A DNA stretch of 64,000 nucleotides from CAJCIT01 sp963771305 (GTDB lineage Bacteria > Acidobacteriota > Terriglobia > Bryobacterales > Bryobacteraceae), in NCBI GenBank assembly GCA_963771305.1, contig CAVYTS010000013.1, positions 671,364 to 735,363 on the forward strand, read 5' to 3'. Each line of letters opens with the position of its first letter. Positions within the stretch are counted from its first letter, which is position 1. Below the pieces are notes generated by a model. That model did no database searches and was not told the origin of the DNA. It saw only the letters and a list, made by a program, of their open reading frames with translations. Shown piece after piece: positions 18,129 to 27,078 of this stretch. A program made the position numbers and the translations under genes.

Positions 18129-19029
18129 GCGACGAAGGTCATGAGGCGCAATTCCAGGCACTCCCGCAGCCACCGCGTACGGCCGGAGCAGTTGCCAAAT
18201 GACCTTCTCAGTTAGGCGCTCACCTTGAATCCGATCTCCTCTGCTGACAGGTCGCAGCACATGGCCATCGGTAACTAACGCTGCTGTCGTCCAGGCGTCG
18301 ATGGCGCTCTTCACCCATGTCGGCATCGGGATCGTGCGCACTCGCCCGTGCTTGCCGACGAGGTCCACTATGCACCAGCGATTGTCGCGCTGCTGAATAT
18401 GCTTCAACGTAAGCGCGGCCACCTCGGATCGGCGCAGACCGCAGCCGAGTAGCACTGCGAGCATCGCCCGGTCGCGCAGGCCCTTCTTGGTAGTCACGTC
18501 CGGCGTATTCAGCAGCGTTTTGCGCTTGCCGGAGCGACAACCAGTTTCCGACCCGCACACCGATGGACTTGGCGCCCTTCACGCGTGCGATGCCGGCGGC
18601 TAGTTCCGGCGCCAACAAGCCATTGTCTGCAGCCTCGACGGCCAGTTTGCGAACGGCGGTGATGCGCACGTTGATGGATACGGAGCCGAGCCCGCGTGCT
18701 TCTAGGGCCACGCGCCAGGCGCTAACCGTGGCCTTCGTCAGGCCGGCTCGCGGCTCGCTGCTGTACCAGGCGAAGAATTCATCAAGCCCCAGATTGTAGA
18801 CCCGTTTCGTAATCGGCGAGGAGACACTATCGAGGACCAGGGCCTTAAGTCTGCGCCAATCTGACGCCTTGGTTGTAACCACGAGTTCGTTCATTTTCAG
18901 TCCTCTTAATGGGCATTGAACGAAGCCGCGAGCGCGGCAGACGCTTCGCGTTGCTAAGAACGGGGGGGCGGTTCGTAATAAAGCAGCAGCTGGCTGGCTG
19001 GACTATCGTAGGTCACGAGGAGAGTCCCC

Positions 19030-19923
19030 GTGACCCATCTACGAAAAGCGATGCTGGAGGAACTCCAGCGTCGGAATTTGTCTGCGATTACCACTCGTAT
19101 TTACCTCCATTCCGTTGAGGAGTTCGCTCAATACTTCAAGACTCCTCCCGACAGGTTAGGCCTGGAGCACATCCGACAGTACCAAGCCCATCTGTTCACC
19201 GATCGCAAACTGGAGGCCGTCAGCGTCGCTCAGCAACTATCCGCCCTACGGTTCTTTTTTCTCAAGATTCTCAAGCGCCCGTGGCAGGCTGACGACATGC
19301 CGGTTCCCAAACGGCCGATTCGCCTGCCCGAAGTCCTCTCGCGGAAAGAAGTCGAACGTCTAATCCAATCCGCCGCCAGCCCCCTGCATCGAATCTGGCT
19401 GCTCGTCCTCTATGCCACCGGCATCCGTCGCGAAGAATTAGTTCAGTTGAAGGTCAGCGACATTGACAGCGAGCGCATGTTGATCCGCATTCGTCAGGGC
19501 AAGGGGAAGAAGGATCGCAACGTCATGCTCAGCCCGAGGCTACTACAGGAACTTCGCAACTACTGGCGCGCGGCGAACCCCAAGCCGGAAACTTACCTGT
19601 TCCCCAGTAAAGGCACTCATCCCAACGGCGATGTCCCCATAACATCCAAAAGCGTATGGGATGCCGTGCAGCAAGCAGGCGTGCGCGCGGGACTGGATAA
19701 GAGCGTCCACCCGCATACCCTGAGGCACTGCTTTGCAACCCATCTGCTCGAATCCGGCGCCGACTTACGTACCATTCAACTCCTGCTGGGCCACGCCGAT
19801 CTGAGGACGACTAGCCGTTACCTGCACCTGTCGGAGCGGCATCTCAAAGCCACTCGAAGCCCGCTCGACTCGCTTACCCTGGCGGCGGCCCCGAACCTGA
19901 AAAACGGTTCCCGAAAGAAGTGA
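19030..19923 (+). CDS. IS91-associated tyrosine recombinase
   Basis: A 297-residue XerC/XerD-like recombinase with an intact set of catalytic residues: Arg in YATGIRREELVQLKV, HTLRHCF, GHADLRTTSRY. The N-terminal SAM-like core-binding domain begins MTHLRKAMLEELQRRN. The start is GTG at 19030 (ATG 19051 is an alternative). It lies directly before the IS91-type transposase: its stop at 19921-19923 is followed at once by the transposase ATG, so the two are translationally linked. This two-gene layout is known from IS91-family elements. Among the recombinases here it is the intact one nearest to the first cassette site (21481), making it a candidate for recognising those sites. Confidence 0.88.
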   Translation: MTHLRKAMLEELQRRNLSAITTRIYLHSVEEFAQYFKTPPDRLGLEHIRQYQAHLFTDRKLEAVSVAQQLSALRFFFLKILKRPWQADDMPVPKRPIRLPEVLSRKEVERLIQSAASPLHRIWLLVLYATGIRREELVQLKVSDIDSERMLIRIRQGKGKKDRNVMLSPRLLQELRNYWRAANPKPETYLFPSKGTHPNGDVPITSKSVWDAVQQAGVRAGLDKSVHPHTLRHCFATHLLESGADLRTIQLLLGHADLRTTSRYLHLSERHLKATRSPLDSLTLAAAPNLKNGSRKK

Positions 19924-21117
19924 ATGAAGGGGCCACTCCTGGAGTTGGCCGATATCATAACCGCCGCCGGCCACCGATTCATAGACCGGCCTCCCGCGTG
20001 GTTCACCTGGATGCATCTTAAAGTCCTGGTAGCCATCGAGCAGTGCCGCACCGCCGCGATGGGCGGTCATCTGGATCAGTGCTCCGGCTGTGGTCATCGC
20101 GCCATCTCCTATAACTCTTGTCGCAACCGGCACTGCCCGAAGTGCCAAAGCCAGACGCGCGACCGCTGGCTGACCGCCCGGCGCGCCGAACTGCTCGCTA
20201 CGCCCTACGCTCATGTCGTGTTTACGCTGCCCCACCAATTGGCGCCTCTGGCCTTGCAAAATAAAGAAGTGATCTACGGGCTGCTTTTCCGCTGCAGCGC
20301 CCAGACCTTGATCGAAATTGCCGCGGACCCGAAGCATCTCGGCGCCGAGATCGGCTTCTTCAGCGTCCTCCACACCTGGAATCAGAAGCTGCAGCATCAT
20401 CCCCACGTTCACTGTGTCGTGGCCGCTGGCGGCTTGTCTCGCGATCACGCGCACTGGGTGCGCCCCCGAAATGACCGCTTCTTTCTACCGGTAGGGGTTC
20501 TCAGCGAAGTCTTCCGCGGCAAGTTTCTCGAAGCGCTCCAGCAGGCTCACGCTTCCGGACAACTCCAGTTTCACGGCCTGCTTCGCGGCCTGGCTCAGCC
20601 CAGGCTGTTCCGGAGTTTGATCCGTCAGCTTTACGCGCCGCGCTGGGTGGTCTACTGCAAACCGCCTTTCGGTGGACCCGAGCAGGTACTTCGTTACCTC
20701 GGCGCCTACACTCATCGCGTTGCGATTTCCAACCACCGTCTCGTTTCCTTCGTTGAGGACCAGGTGACGTTCCGCTGGCGCGACTCCGCTCACAAAAACA
20801 AGAAGCGATTCCTGACTCTGCCTGTCGACGAATTCTTGCGTCGCTTTTTACTGCATGTGCTGCCGCGTGGCTTCGTCCGAATCCGCCACTTCGGTTTCCT
20901 CGCCAGCCGTCGTCGTGGGGTACTGGTTCCTCTTTGTAAGCACCTGCTTCCGGCCGGTTCACCCGTGACGCCGCCCGCATCAACTCACTCTGATTCCCCA
21001 GGCCAGTCGGCGCCGTTCTGGACCTGTCCGCTGTGCGGTGGTCCTATGGTTGTGATCGAGCGACTTACCGCCGTCCAGATCAAGCTCCGTTCTCCGCCGG
21101 AAGCCCAGGTCGCCTGA
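19924..21117 (+). CDS. IS91-family transposase
   Basis: A 397-residue HUH-type rolling-circle transposase. It begins with the zinc-finger region (GGHLDQCSGCGHRAISYNSC then RNRHCPKCQ), followed by TPYAHVVFTLPHQLAPL and the HUH segment LQHHPHVHCVVAAGG. The later catalytic part runs through GAYTHRVAISNHRLVSF and RFLLHVLPRGFVRIRHFGF. This is the full length of the Y1/IS801-like branch and the frame is intact. It follows the tyrosine recombinase with no gap. Such elements move by single-strand rolling-circle transfer and can carry adjacent DNA when the termination end is missed, which may have helped gather the cargo to its right. Confidence 0.9.
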   Translation: MKGPLLELADIITAAGHRFIDRPPAWFTWMHLKVLVAIEQCRTAAMGGHLDQCSGCGHRAISYNSCRNRHCPKCQSQTRDRWLTARRAELLATPYAHVVFTLPHQLAPLALQNKEVIYGLLFRCSAQTLIEIAADPKHLGAEIGFFSVLHTWNQKLQHHPHVHCVVAAGGLSRDHAHWVRPRNDRFFLPVGVLSEVFRGKFLEALQQAHASGQLQFHGLLRGLAQPRLFRSLIRQLYAPRWVVYCKPPFGGPEQVLRYLGAYTHRVAISNHRLVSFVEDQVTFRWRDSAHKNKKRFLTLPVDEFLRRFLLHVLPRGFVRIRHFGFLASRRRGVLVPLCKHLLPAGSPVTPPASTHSDSPGQSAPFWTCPLCGGPMVVIERLTAVQIKLRSPPEAQVA

Positions 21118-21401
21118 GATGCCGAAGCGTATTCATCGCCGAGCGTCCAACACTTCGGCAAGAGGTCGCTACTGCTGCGCTTGCAACATCGCAGTTCTCC
21201 AGTGGGCCCGCTTTCTGCCCGCCTCTCTGGCATCCTCCCACCGATCCTTTGCCTCATTACAACCACGATCTACACCCGTGAGCCCACTTCTATCCCAACG
21301 TGCTGCCTTCCGATGTCCCCTCCCACAGCCCCACGCACGGCCGCCGTCGAATCAAAATGCATAGCAGCTTCCTGCCAATCCGGAGAGGCTTCCTTCATCG
21401 C

Positions 21402-21484
21402 ACCGTATCGAAACCACCGCGGCCACGCCTTTGCGTTGCGCTCCAGCCGATCCCTTTACGTGGCCGCGGCGCTTCCGATACGGT
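21402..21484. repeat. 26-bp inverted repeat at the IS91-like end
   Basis: Arms 21402-21427 (starting ACCGTATCG, ending GCGGCCACG) and 21459-21484 are inverted copies with three mismatches in 26, around a 31-base centre. The right arm runs into cassette site A at 21481. It fits a terminus hairpin of the IS91-like element. Confidence 0.65.
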
Positions 21485-21503
21485 CCTAAGCAATATCGGT
21501 AGC
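21481..21503 (+). repeat. Cassette site A
   Basis: CGGTC, spacer CTAAGCAA, TATCGGTAGC. The right half is perfect; the left half differs from CGTTA and coincides with the end of the IS91 hairpin. The following 20 bp (CATGTGGACGTTACC) resemble those after site B. Confidence 0.6.
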
Positions 21504-21712
21504 CATGTGGACGTTACCTCAGTTCCCGCAAGGCCTCAAGTAAAGTTTGAAAAGCGCTTCGGCGCTCTCATATCGTTCCGCCGAATAGCGGTGCGGCACC
21601 GATGGGCTGGGACTTCTGGTGACCTAGTATTGGATCTATGAGTCTTCACCCTAGGCGCGGATTTCCCGTGGCTCGTCATCGTCAGCACCGACTCTATCGA
21701 GAATTCTCACGC

Positions 21713-24427
21713 ATGATGCTCAAGACCTTTCTAACGCTGATCTTAGTGTTCCTTGCGGTGAACGGGCTACATGCGAAGGATTTCGTCTTCGAGAATCGAG
21801 CGGCGCGGCTAGTGGTCCGGTCGGATGCCGGGGTGAGTAGCCTGCTGGAGAAGCAGGACGGGAAGGAGCGGCTGGGTTCGGAGGGGCTGGCGTTTGCGGC
21901 AGTCCGGAAAGGTGGCCATCTGTTTCCCGCCTCGGCGGTCGAGCGGCGCGGCGACCTGTTGCATGTGACGTTCGGGACTTCGGGCGTCGAAGCGGATTAC
22001 CGCATCAGTGCACAGCCGGAATACATTACGGTCGAACTGGCGACGTTCCACGGCGATGGCATCGAGGAAATTCGGCTCTTGCAGCTGAATGTTGCTCTCG
22101 CAAATGCAGGCGGGTTAGTGGACGTGCGGTGGGATGACAAGTTTGCCGTCTGTCTCATGGGCCTCAGCGCGCGGGTCAATTCCAGGATCGACGGTGAACT
22201 AAATATAGCCTCGGTCTATCCCGAATTCGGCATGCAAGGCGAGCGCGTCGCGATCATTGCCGTGCCGACGCCGCAATTCCTGGAAGCCGTCCGGAAGACG
22301 GAGCAGGACTTCCGGCTTCCCTCTCCAACGCTCGGCGGCACGTGGGCCAAAGGCTCCGAGAATGTACGTACCAGTTACCTGTTTACCGACCTGACCGAGG
22401 CCAACGCCGACGAGATAATCCGATTTGCAAAGCTGGGTGGGTTCCGCTACATCCTTGTGTGGAGCGGAGCGTGGTCTGCCTCGCTGGGCTCCTACCCCAT
22501 CAATACCCAGAAGTTTCCCCGCGGCGAGGAAAGCCTCAAAGCGGTCATTGACAAATGCCATTCGGCGGGATTGAAAGTTGGCGTGCACATGCTGACCAGT
22601 TTCGTGAGCAAGGACGATCCGCTGGTTCGGCCGACGCCGAGTCCGTGGCTGCTAAGGGACGCCGAGGCGACGCTTGCGACTGACATCAGCGAAACGGCGA
22701 CGGGGTTGCCAGCAGCATCCTCGCTGGCCGCTGCGTTTCCAGCGGGTGGTTATAGTCACGCCTACAGCGGCAGTGCGAACGACATCTTAATCGACAGTGA
22801 GATCGTCCACTACGCACGAATCGACGGCACGAATTTTGTGCAGTGCGTACGCGGGTTTGCCGGAACTAAGCCGGCGCCGCACAAGACTGGTGCGAAGATC
22901 CACCATCTGGTGGAGCGCTACGGTTCGTACCTGGCAGACCTCAAGACTCCGCTGAAGGAGGCCATTTCGGACCGAGTGGCTGGCGTTATCAACCGCTGTG
23001 GCTTCGATATGATTTACTTCGATGGCGGGGAAGTTAATGGCGCGAATGGTCCGGCGTGGTATTGGCTGGCTCCGCAGCAGATGCAGATCTGGGAAAAGTC
23101 GAAGCGCGAACTGCTGGTGCAAGGGTCAGGAACCACAACTTGGACATGGCACATTTTCTCCCGCGGCAACTGCGATGATTATTCAACCGTAGCGGTTAAG
23201 GAGTACCTCGATTACCATAAGATCGCCGATTCGTGGAGGTACTACCACAACAACTTTCTGCCGACCGAACTCGGCTGGTGGGGCTTTCTCGAAGACGCTC
23301 CGGACCATCTGGCGACCACTCCCGACGAAGTAGAGTACTATGCGACCCGCATGTTGGCGCTAGACTCGGCGGTGTCTCTTGAAACGAACTTGAATGCGCT
23401 GAAGTCGAACGGTCGCACTGAGGAGATGTTGAAACTGCTCGGCGAGTATGAGCAATTGCGACTCGGGAATGCAGTGCCCAAGGGGGTGCGTCAACAACTC
23501 GCCATAGGCGAGTGGCACATGACTCGACCCGGCGAGTTTCATCCGATCCGCTACGATCCGCAACGGGCCGCCGTTCCCGGGGAAATCGCACTGAGGAACG
23601 AATTCGCCGACCAGCCTTTGAAGTTCCGACTGCGGGTGGTGCCATCACTGTCGGCCCCCGGCGAACCGGCGAACATCCCGTTAATGCGCGCGGAACCGCC
23701 AGTTGAACTCGGCTCGCCGGACACCAAGGCTACATTGCCGGGCTCGCTAATCAAGCGCTACATGTTTACAGAAGCAACCATTGGACCCAGAGCGCCGGAG
23801 TACAGCACTCCGGACACGCTGCTCGACCTGACTAAGCACCGTGGACTAGCGGTGCAGCTAGACGTGGAGGGCATGGCGGCAGGTCAAGGTGAGCCGCCCG
23901 TTCTGAACATCCAACTGGAAGCAGACGGAGGCACATATCGGGATTACTACATCGACTTGAATTTTAGCGGTCGCAGGACCGTTATCCTTGCTGAACCCGG
24001 CACAAAGAGAACGCTGGCTGAATTCCGGCCAGCTTTCGTAAACTATCCATTCAAGGCCCCGATGCACAGCTTCAATTACGGGAGAGTGTCGGGTCTGAAC
24101 CTGCGATGGATGCGTTACCCCAGGGGAAGTGGGGTCCGATGCCGGATCGGCTCTGTGGAAGCGCTGGAGGAAAGGAAAAGCAGCCTAAACAACCTTTCGA
24201 TCTCAGACGGCTCGGTCAATATCATGATTCCCGCGAAAATGAATACTGGGGACTACGCTGAATACTGGGCAGATGGGACGGTTCGTATTTTCGACCGAAA
24301 TGGTGTTCTGCTCACGACCTCCCGCGTCAGTTCCGGGCCGCAATTGAGGACGGGCGAGAGCAAACTAACCCTGAAGGCCGCAGGATCAGGCACCGTGGTG
24401 CTTACTGCAATAACGTTAGGAAAGTGA
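21713..24427 (+). CDS. Secreted glycosidase-like protein (TIM-barrel type)
   Basis: About 900 residues starting at ATG 21713, chosen over an upstream ATG at 21638 because it gives a normal signal peptide (MMLKTFLTLILVFLAVNGLH then AKD). The middle part resembles a glycoside hydrolase barrel: FRYILVWSGAWS, GLKVGVHMLTSF and a likely catalytic region FDMIYFDGGEVNG. The N-terminal 200 residues look like a beta-sandwich, and the C-terminal 250 are beta-rich with a possible carbohydrate-binding part. Family and substrate are not recognised; an exported polysaccharide-degrading role is the simplest inference. It is the first cargo gene to the right of the IS91-like element and cassette site A. Confidence 0.55.
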   Translation: MMLKTFLTLILVFLAVNGLHAKDFVFENRAARLVVRSDAGVSSLLEKQDGKERLGSEGLAFAAVRKGGHLFPASAVERRGDLLHVTFGTSGVEADYRISAQPEYITVELATFHGDGIEEIRLLQLNVALANAGGLVDVRWDDKFAVCLMGLSARVNSRIDGELNIASVYPEFGMQGERVAIIAVPTPQFLEAVRKTEQDFRLPSPTLGGTWAKGSENVRTSYLFTDLTEANADEIIRFAKLGGFRYILVWSGAWSASLGSYPINTQKFPRGEESLKAVIDKCHSAGLKVGVHMLTSFVSKDDPLVRPTPSPWLLRDAEATLATDISETATGLPAASSLAAAFPAGGYSHAYSGSANDILIDSEIVHYARIDGTNFVQCVRGFAGTKPAPHKTGAKIHHLVERYGSYLADLKTPLKEAISDRVAGVINRCGFDMIYFDGGEVNGANGPAWYWLAPQQMQIWEKSKRELLVQGSGTTTWTWHIFSRGNCDDYSTVAVKEYLDYHKIADSWRYYHNNFLPTELGWWGFLEDAPDHLATTPDEVEYYATRMLALDSAVSLETNLNALKSNGRTEEMLKLLGEYEQLRLGNAVPKGVRQQLAIGEWHMTRPGEFHPIRYDPQRAAVPGEIALRNEFADQPLKFRLRVVPSLSAPGEPANIPLMRAEPPVELGSPDTKATLPGSLIKRYMFTEATIGPRAPEYSTPDTLLDLTKHRGLAVQLDVEGMAAGQGEPPVLNIQLEADGGTYRDYYIDLNFSGRRTVILAEPGTKRTLAEFRPAFVNYPFKAPMHSFNYGRVSGLNLRWMRYPRGSGVRCRIGSVEALEERKSSLNNLSISDGSVNIMIPAKMNTGDYAEYWADGTVRIFDRNGVLLTTSRVSSGPQLRTGESKLTLKAAGSGTVVLTAITLGK

Positions 24428-24469
24428 TCTGCGTAGCGGTGTTCCCAGCGGCGTCCTAGCGCGAGAGAT

Positions 24470-24652
24470 CAGCTTCGGACCAATCGGACTGAGCCTCTTA
24501 GGGCCCAGCTCCCCGTTGTTCTCCCGGAACAAACTGCCGTCCCTGGTGTAGCGCCGTACCATCTGGACGGACCTATGCCCGGTCCGATGCATGATGGGCC
24601 GCGCCGACGCTCGTGCTATTTGCGCTCGTAGGGCGGCCCGCACGCGTGGCAA
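24470..24652 (-). pseudogene. C-terminal relic of a tyrosine recombinase
   Basis: The minus strand encodes ARPIMHRTGHRSVQMVRRYT followed by RDGSLFRENN, the His and Tyr end of an integrase catalytic domain, and then a short tail. The Arg and HxxR parts are absent. It lies between the glycosidase-like and acetamidase genes, beside a degenerate cassette-type sequence (24660-24675, CGTTA close to ACGGTAGG). It suggests an earlier recombinase insertion at this junction. Confidence 0.6.
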
Positions 24653-24883
24653 CGACCGACGTTAACAACGGTAGGCGACCTCTGACGCCAGCGAAACACG
24701 CTGGCAACGGTTGAGGTCATGGGCATGAATACGCGAATCGCCGTCAAGGTCAGCCTAGCTGCTCGAAACGGCAGCGCGCTTGATATCCAGCATTATCGGA
24801 AACTATTCAGCAGGTCTGTCCCTCAGGCGCCACACGTTCGGCGTGCCCAGAGAGAATCTAGTGCCCGTTCTGTTCGTTCTAGA

Positions 24884-26194
24884 ATGAGGGCCATGCGCAA
24901 CCCTCTGTTCCTGCTGCTCTTAACTACTGCGTTATTGGTGGGTCAGCCGCCCGGCGTCAACGGGCGATGGTTTGCCACAGCCGACTTTTACGGTACGCCC
25001 ATCAACTTCTCGATGGAGATCAACCAGCAGGCAGACAAGCTCACAGGCAACTTTGACGGGGACAAACTGGAGGGCACTCTCACCGGAAACTCCATCCACT
25101 TCTTAGCCAAAGATGAGCGCGGTGGCACTGAGGAACTAACGGGAACCTTTGAGGCCGGAGCCATTTCGGGGACCATCGTCTTTGTCGACGCCGACGACAA
25201 GGAGCATCCCACCACTCACCGGTTCACGGCAACATTGGTTCCGAAGCGCCACTCCGGTCCGCCTCAACGCCACGAGTTTACGCCCTCCACGTTCTACCGC
25301 CAGTTTTCGACGGCGAACAAGTCCGTACTTACCATCTCCCCGGGGGACACCATCCATACCACAACCGTCGACGCCGGGGGCACCGACGAGAAGGGCGTGA
25401 CGCGCGTCCTGGGGGGCAATCCCGAAACTGGCCCTTTCTACGTCGAGACTGCGGCACCCGGGGATACGCTAGCGGTTCATATCACGCGCCTTCGCCTGAA
25501 TCGTGATTGGGCCGTCAGCGACGACGCCGTAGTTGGCCGGGGGCTGAACAGCAATCTGGCGGTAAAGATGAAGGACGGCGGCAAGACGGTGCGCTGGCAT
25601 CTCGATCTGGAGCATGGCGTGGCTACCCTGGAGAAGCCCGGCGAGCACCTTACGCGTTACTCGGTGCCTCTCCGGCCGATGTTGGGATGCGTTGCGGTGG
25701 CGCCAGGCTCAGCACAAGCGCCGCCAGGTACAGGCGATTCCGGCCGCTGGGGCGGCAACATGGACTTCAATGAAATCGTGGAAGGCGCGACCGTTTACCT
25801 GCCCGTGAACGTCCCCGGCGCTCTCCTTTATATCGGCGATGGTCACGCGGCGCAGGGCGATGGCGAACTGAACGGCGATGCGCTGGAAACGTCCATGGAC
25901 GTGGAAATCACTGTGGATGTAATTGCGGGAAAATCCGTCAGGGGTCCGCGTGTGGAATCGGCGACCCACGTTATGGCCATGGGATTGGAGGGTTCCCTCG
26001 ACGACGCTTTCCGCAGCGCCACTGCCAATATGGCGCAGTGGCTCACTGACGACTACAAGCTAACCCCCGCCGAGGTCGCGGAAGTCCTCGGTACGGCGGC
26101 CGAATACAAAGTAAGTGAGGCAGCCGACCGCAATGCCGGAATTGTCCTCAAGATCAACAAGGACCGCCTGCAATCCCTGACCCCCGCGAAATAG
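24884..26194 (+). CDS. Acetamidase/formamidase-family protein, exported
   Basis: About 436 residues from ATG 24884 (or 24893), chosen because a hydrophobic leader follows (MRNPLFLLLLTTALLVGQ). Residues to about 120 form a small beta domain (NFSMEINQQADKLTGNFDGD). The rest matches the FmdA/AmdA family: TISPGDTIHTTTVDAGG, GPFYVETAAPGDTLAVHI, PLRPMLGCVAVAPG, and the metal/substrate region RWGGNMDFNEIVEGATVYLP then GDGHAAQGDGELNG. Family members hydrolyse formamide or acetamide to ammonia and acid. Export is unusual but seen in soil bacteria. It occupies the same inter-site unit as the glycosidase-like gene. Confidence 0.8.
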   Translation: MRAMRNPLFLLLLTTALLVGQPPGVNGRWFATADFYGTPINFSMEINQQADKLTGNFDGDKLEGTLTGNSIHFLAKDERGGTEELTGTFEAGAISGTIVFVDADDKEHPTTHRFTATLVPKRHSGPPQRHEFTPSTFYRQFSTANKSVLTISPGDTIHTTTVDAGGTDEKGVTRVLGGNPETGPFYVETAAPGDTLAVHITRLRLNRDWAVSDDAVVGRGLNSNLAVKMKDGGKTVRWHLDLEHGVATLEKPGEHLTRYSVPLRPMLGCVAVAPGSAQAPPGTGDSGRWGGNMDFNEIVEGATVYLPVNVPGALLYIGDGHAAQGDGELNGDALETSMDVEITVDVIAGKSVRGPRVESATHVMAMGLEGSLDDAFRSATANMAQWLTDDYKLTPAEVAEVLGTAAEYKVSEAADRNAGIVLKINKDRLQSLTPAK

Positions 26195-26275
26195 CCCATG
26201 ATCTCTAGTGGAACGTCTAATTCGAGCGAACCGACCTTCTCCTGGAATCGTGCGATCTCTCCGCGGCAACCGGGG

Positions 26276-26298
26276 CGTTATCGTCCCATATCGGTAGC
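26276..26298 (+). repeat. Cassette site B
   Basis: CGTTA, spacer TCGTCCCA, TATCGGTAGC; full consensus match. It lies 82 bp after the acetamidase stop. The 20 bp beyond it resemble those after site A. Confidence 0.8.
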
Positions 26299-26368
26299 CA
26301 TGTCGACATTACCCTGGTTGGCTCTTGAGTCGGCAGGTGCTGCTTAGGTGCGGGCCGGCTCAAGTGTC

Positions 26369-26878
26369 TTAGGTGGATTCGATTATGGCATCGATCTTCT
26401 TGCACAACCGTTCCGCCCATAAAGCGGGGTCGTAAGCTCCGCTCGTGTTAACCAGTCGGCCTGCTGACCTAGCGTCATTCCAGAAAACAGCCAGCTTGCT
26501 CGTCGGACCGTAGTAACGACCGACCTCGTTGGAAGCATTCTTGCCATGTCTGTTTCGAAAGGTTTGTTCATCGCACCATATTGCGACAACCGAACTTGGG
26601 TAGTCTGGAAATTTGCCCAGATAGTCGGCGAAAACAGGAGATGCGAGCTGACCGGCGCCGACGTCCACGAGTAGGCAGCGATCTATACAACCAGTTGTCA
26701 GGAAGGAGGTCACGAGGCTTACGGCTCTCTCGCCATCACTGCGAGCAGAGGGGCCCAAGAGATCATCGAGATCGATCCGCTCGAGCCTGAGTGGCCCTCG
26801 GAGTGATATCGCTCTGACTAACTCTTTAGTGGTCTCAGTCTTGCCGGCCTTTGATGGTCCAATAACAGGGATGATCAT
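26369..26878 (-). CDS. P-loop NTPase, kinase-like, unknown role
   Basis: A 169-residue soluble protein. The N-terminus carries a clear Walker A motif (IPVIGPSKAGKTETTKELV) and an acidic DLDDLLG stretch; CLLVDVGAGQ may be the Walker B strand. Size and layout resemble small nucleoside or antibiotic kinases, but no family-specific motif is visible, so substrate and role are open. It is the only gene between cassette sites B and C (657 bp apart) and is antisense to the site orientation. That makes the unit the most cassette-like in the array. Confidence 0.6.
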   Translation of the reverse strand: MIIPVIGPSKAGKTETTKELVRAISLRGPLRLERIDLDDLLGPSARSDGERAVSLVTSFLTTGCIDRCLLVDVGAGQLASPVFADYLGKFPDYPSSVVAIWCDEQTFRNRHGKNASNEVGRYYGPTSKLAVFWNDARSAGRLVNTSGAYDPALWAERLCKKIDAIIEST

Positions 26879-26932
26879 GCGGCGTCAATGGCTGCCCCCA
26901 AGTATCTCGCAACAGGCCGCCATTCGGAACCA

Positions 26933-26955
26933 CGTTAAGACGTGTTATCGGTAGC
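26933..26955 (+). repeat. Cassette site C
   Basis: CGTTA, spacer AGACGTGT, TATCGGTAGC; full consensus match. It lies 55 bp upstream of the start of the P-loop gene. Confidence 0.8.
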
Positions 26956-27078
26956 GGGCTCAGCGTCCTCTGTGCCGTCCACGATCACGGCCGTTTTTTG
27001 CTAGGGGTTACCTCGGACGGTTCGTTTCGCATAAACTTACTAAGCCGGGGCTTGCCTCGTTTTTTCCGGCGTCCGAGG

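Larger units (their letters stand above)
17433..18894 (-). pseudogene. Tyrosine recombinase split by an insertion
   Basis: From ATG 18894 the frame gives an N-terminal core-binding domain (SPITKRVYNLGLDEFFAWY) up to NWLSLRQAQ near 18530. After a frameshift it continues as TLLNTPDVTTKKGLRDRAML, Arg in GCGLRRSEVAAL, and HDLRR. There it is interrupted at 18129 by a 529-bp insertion and resumes left of 17599 with SCAKMCRAAGGELEQIQLLL, GHASVQTTERYLG (catalytic His and Tyr) and a TAG at 17433-17435. Joined, it is a normal 300-residue XerC/D-like recombinase. The break falls exactly in the HxxR active-site motif, so it is dead. Related genes lie just to the right. Confidence 0.8.
19012..21484 (+). 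mobile_element. IS91-like element, recombinase plus transposase
   Basis: The two genes are preceded by a short hairpin (GGTCACG at about 19012 with CGTGACC at about 19029) and followed 285 bp after the transposase stop by a large imperfect inverted repeat (21402-21484). IS91-family elements have hairpins near their ends rather than terminal inverted repeats. The exact ends are not determined; the left limit is the less certain one. Confidence 0.55.

Noticed and set aside
21119..21641. Several overlapping short frames after the IS91 transposase
   Set aside because: They are Pro/Arg/Ser-rich with no ribosome-binding site and lie in the non-coding end of the IS91-like element.
26933..26955. Cassette sites as classical integron attC sites (CGTTA resembling GTTRRRY cores)
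   Set aside because: The bases after GTT do not fit GTTRRRY in most copies, no long attC-type palindrome is evident, no IntI-type integrase is present, and genes face both ways.
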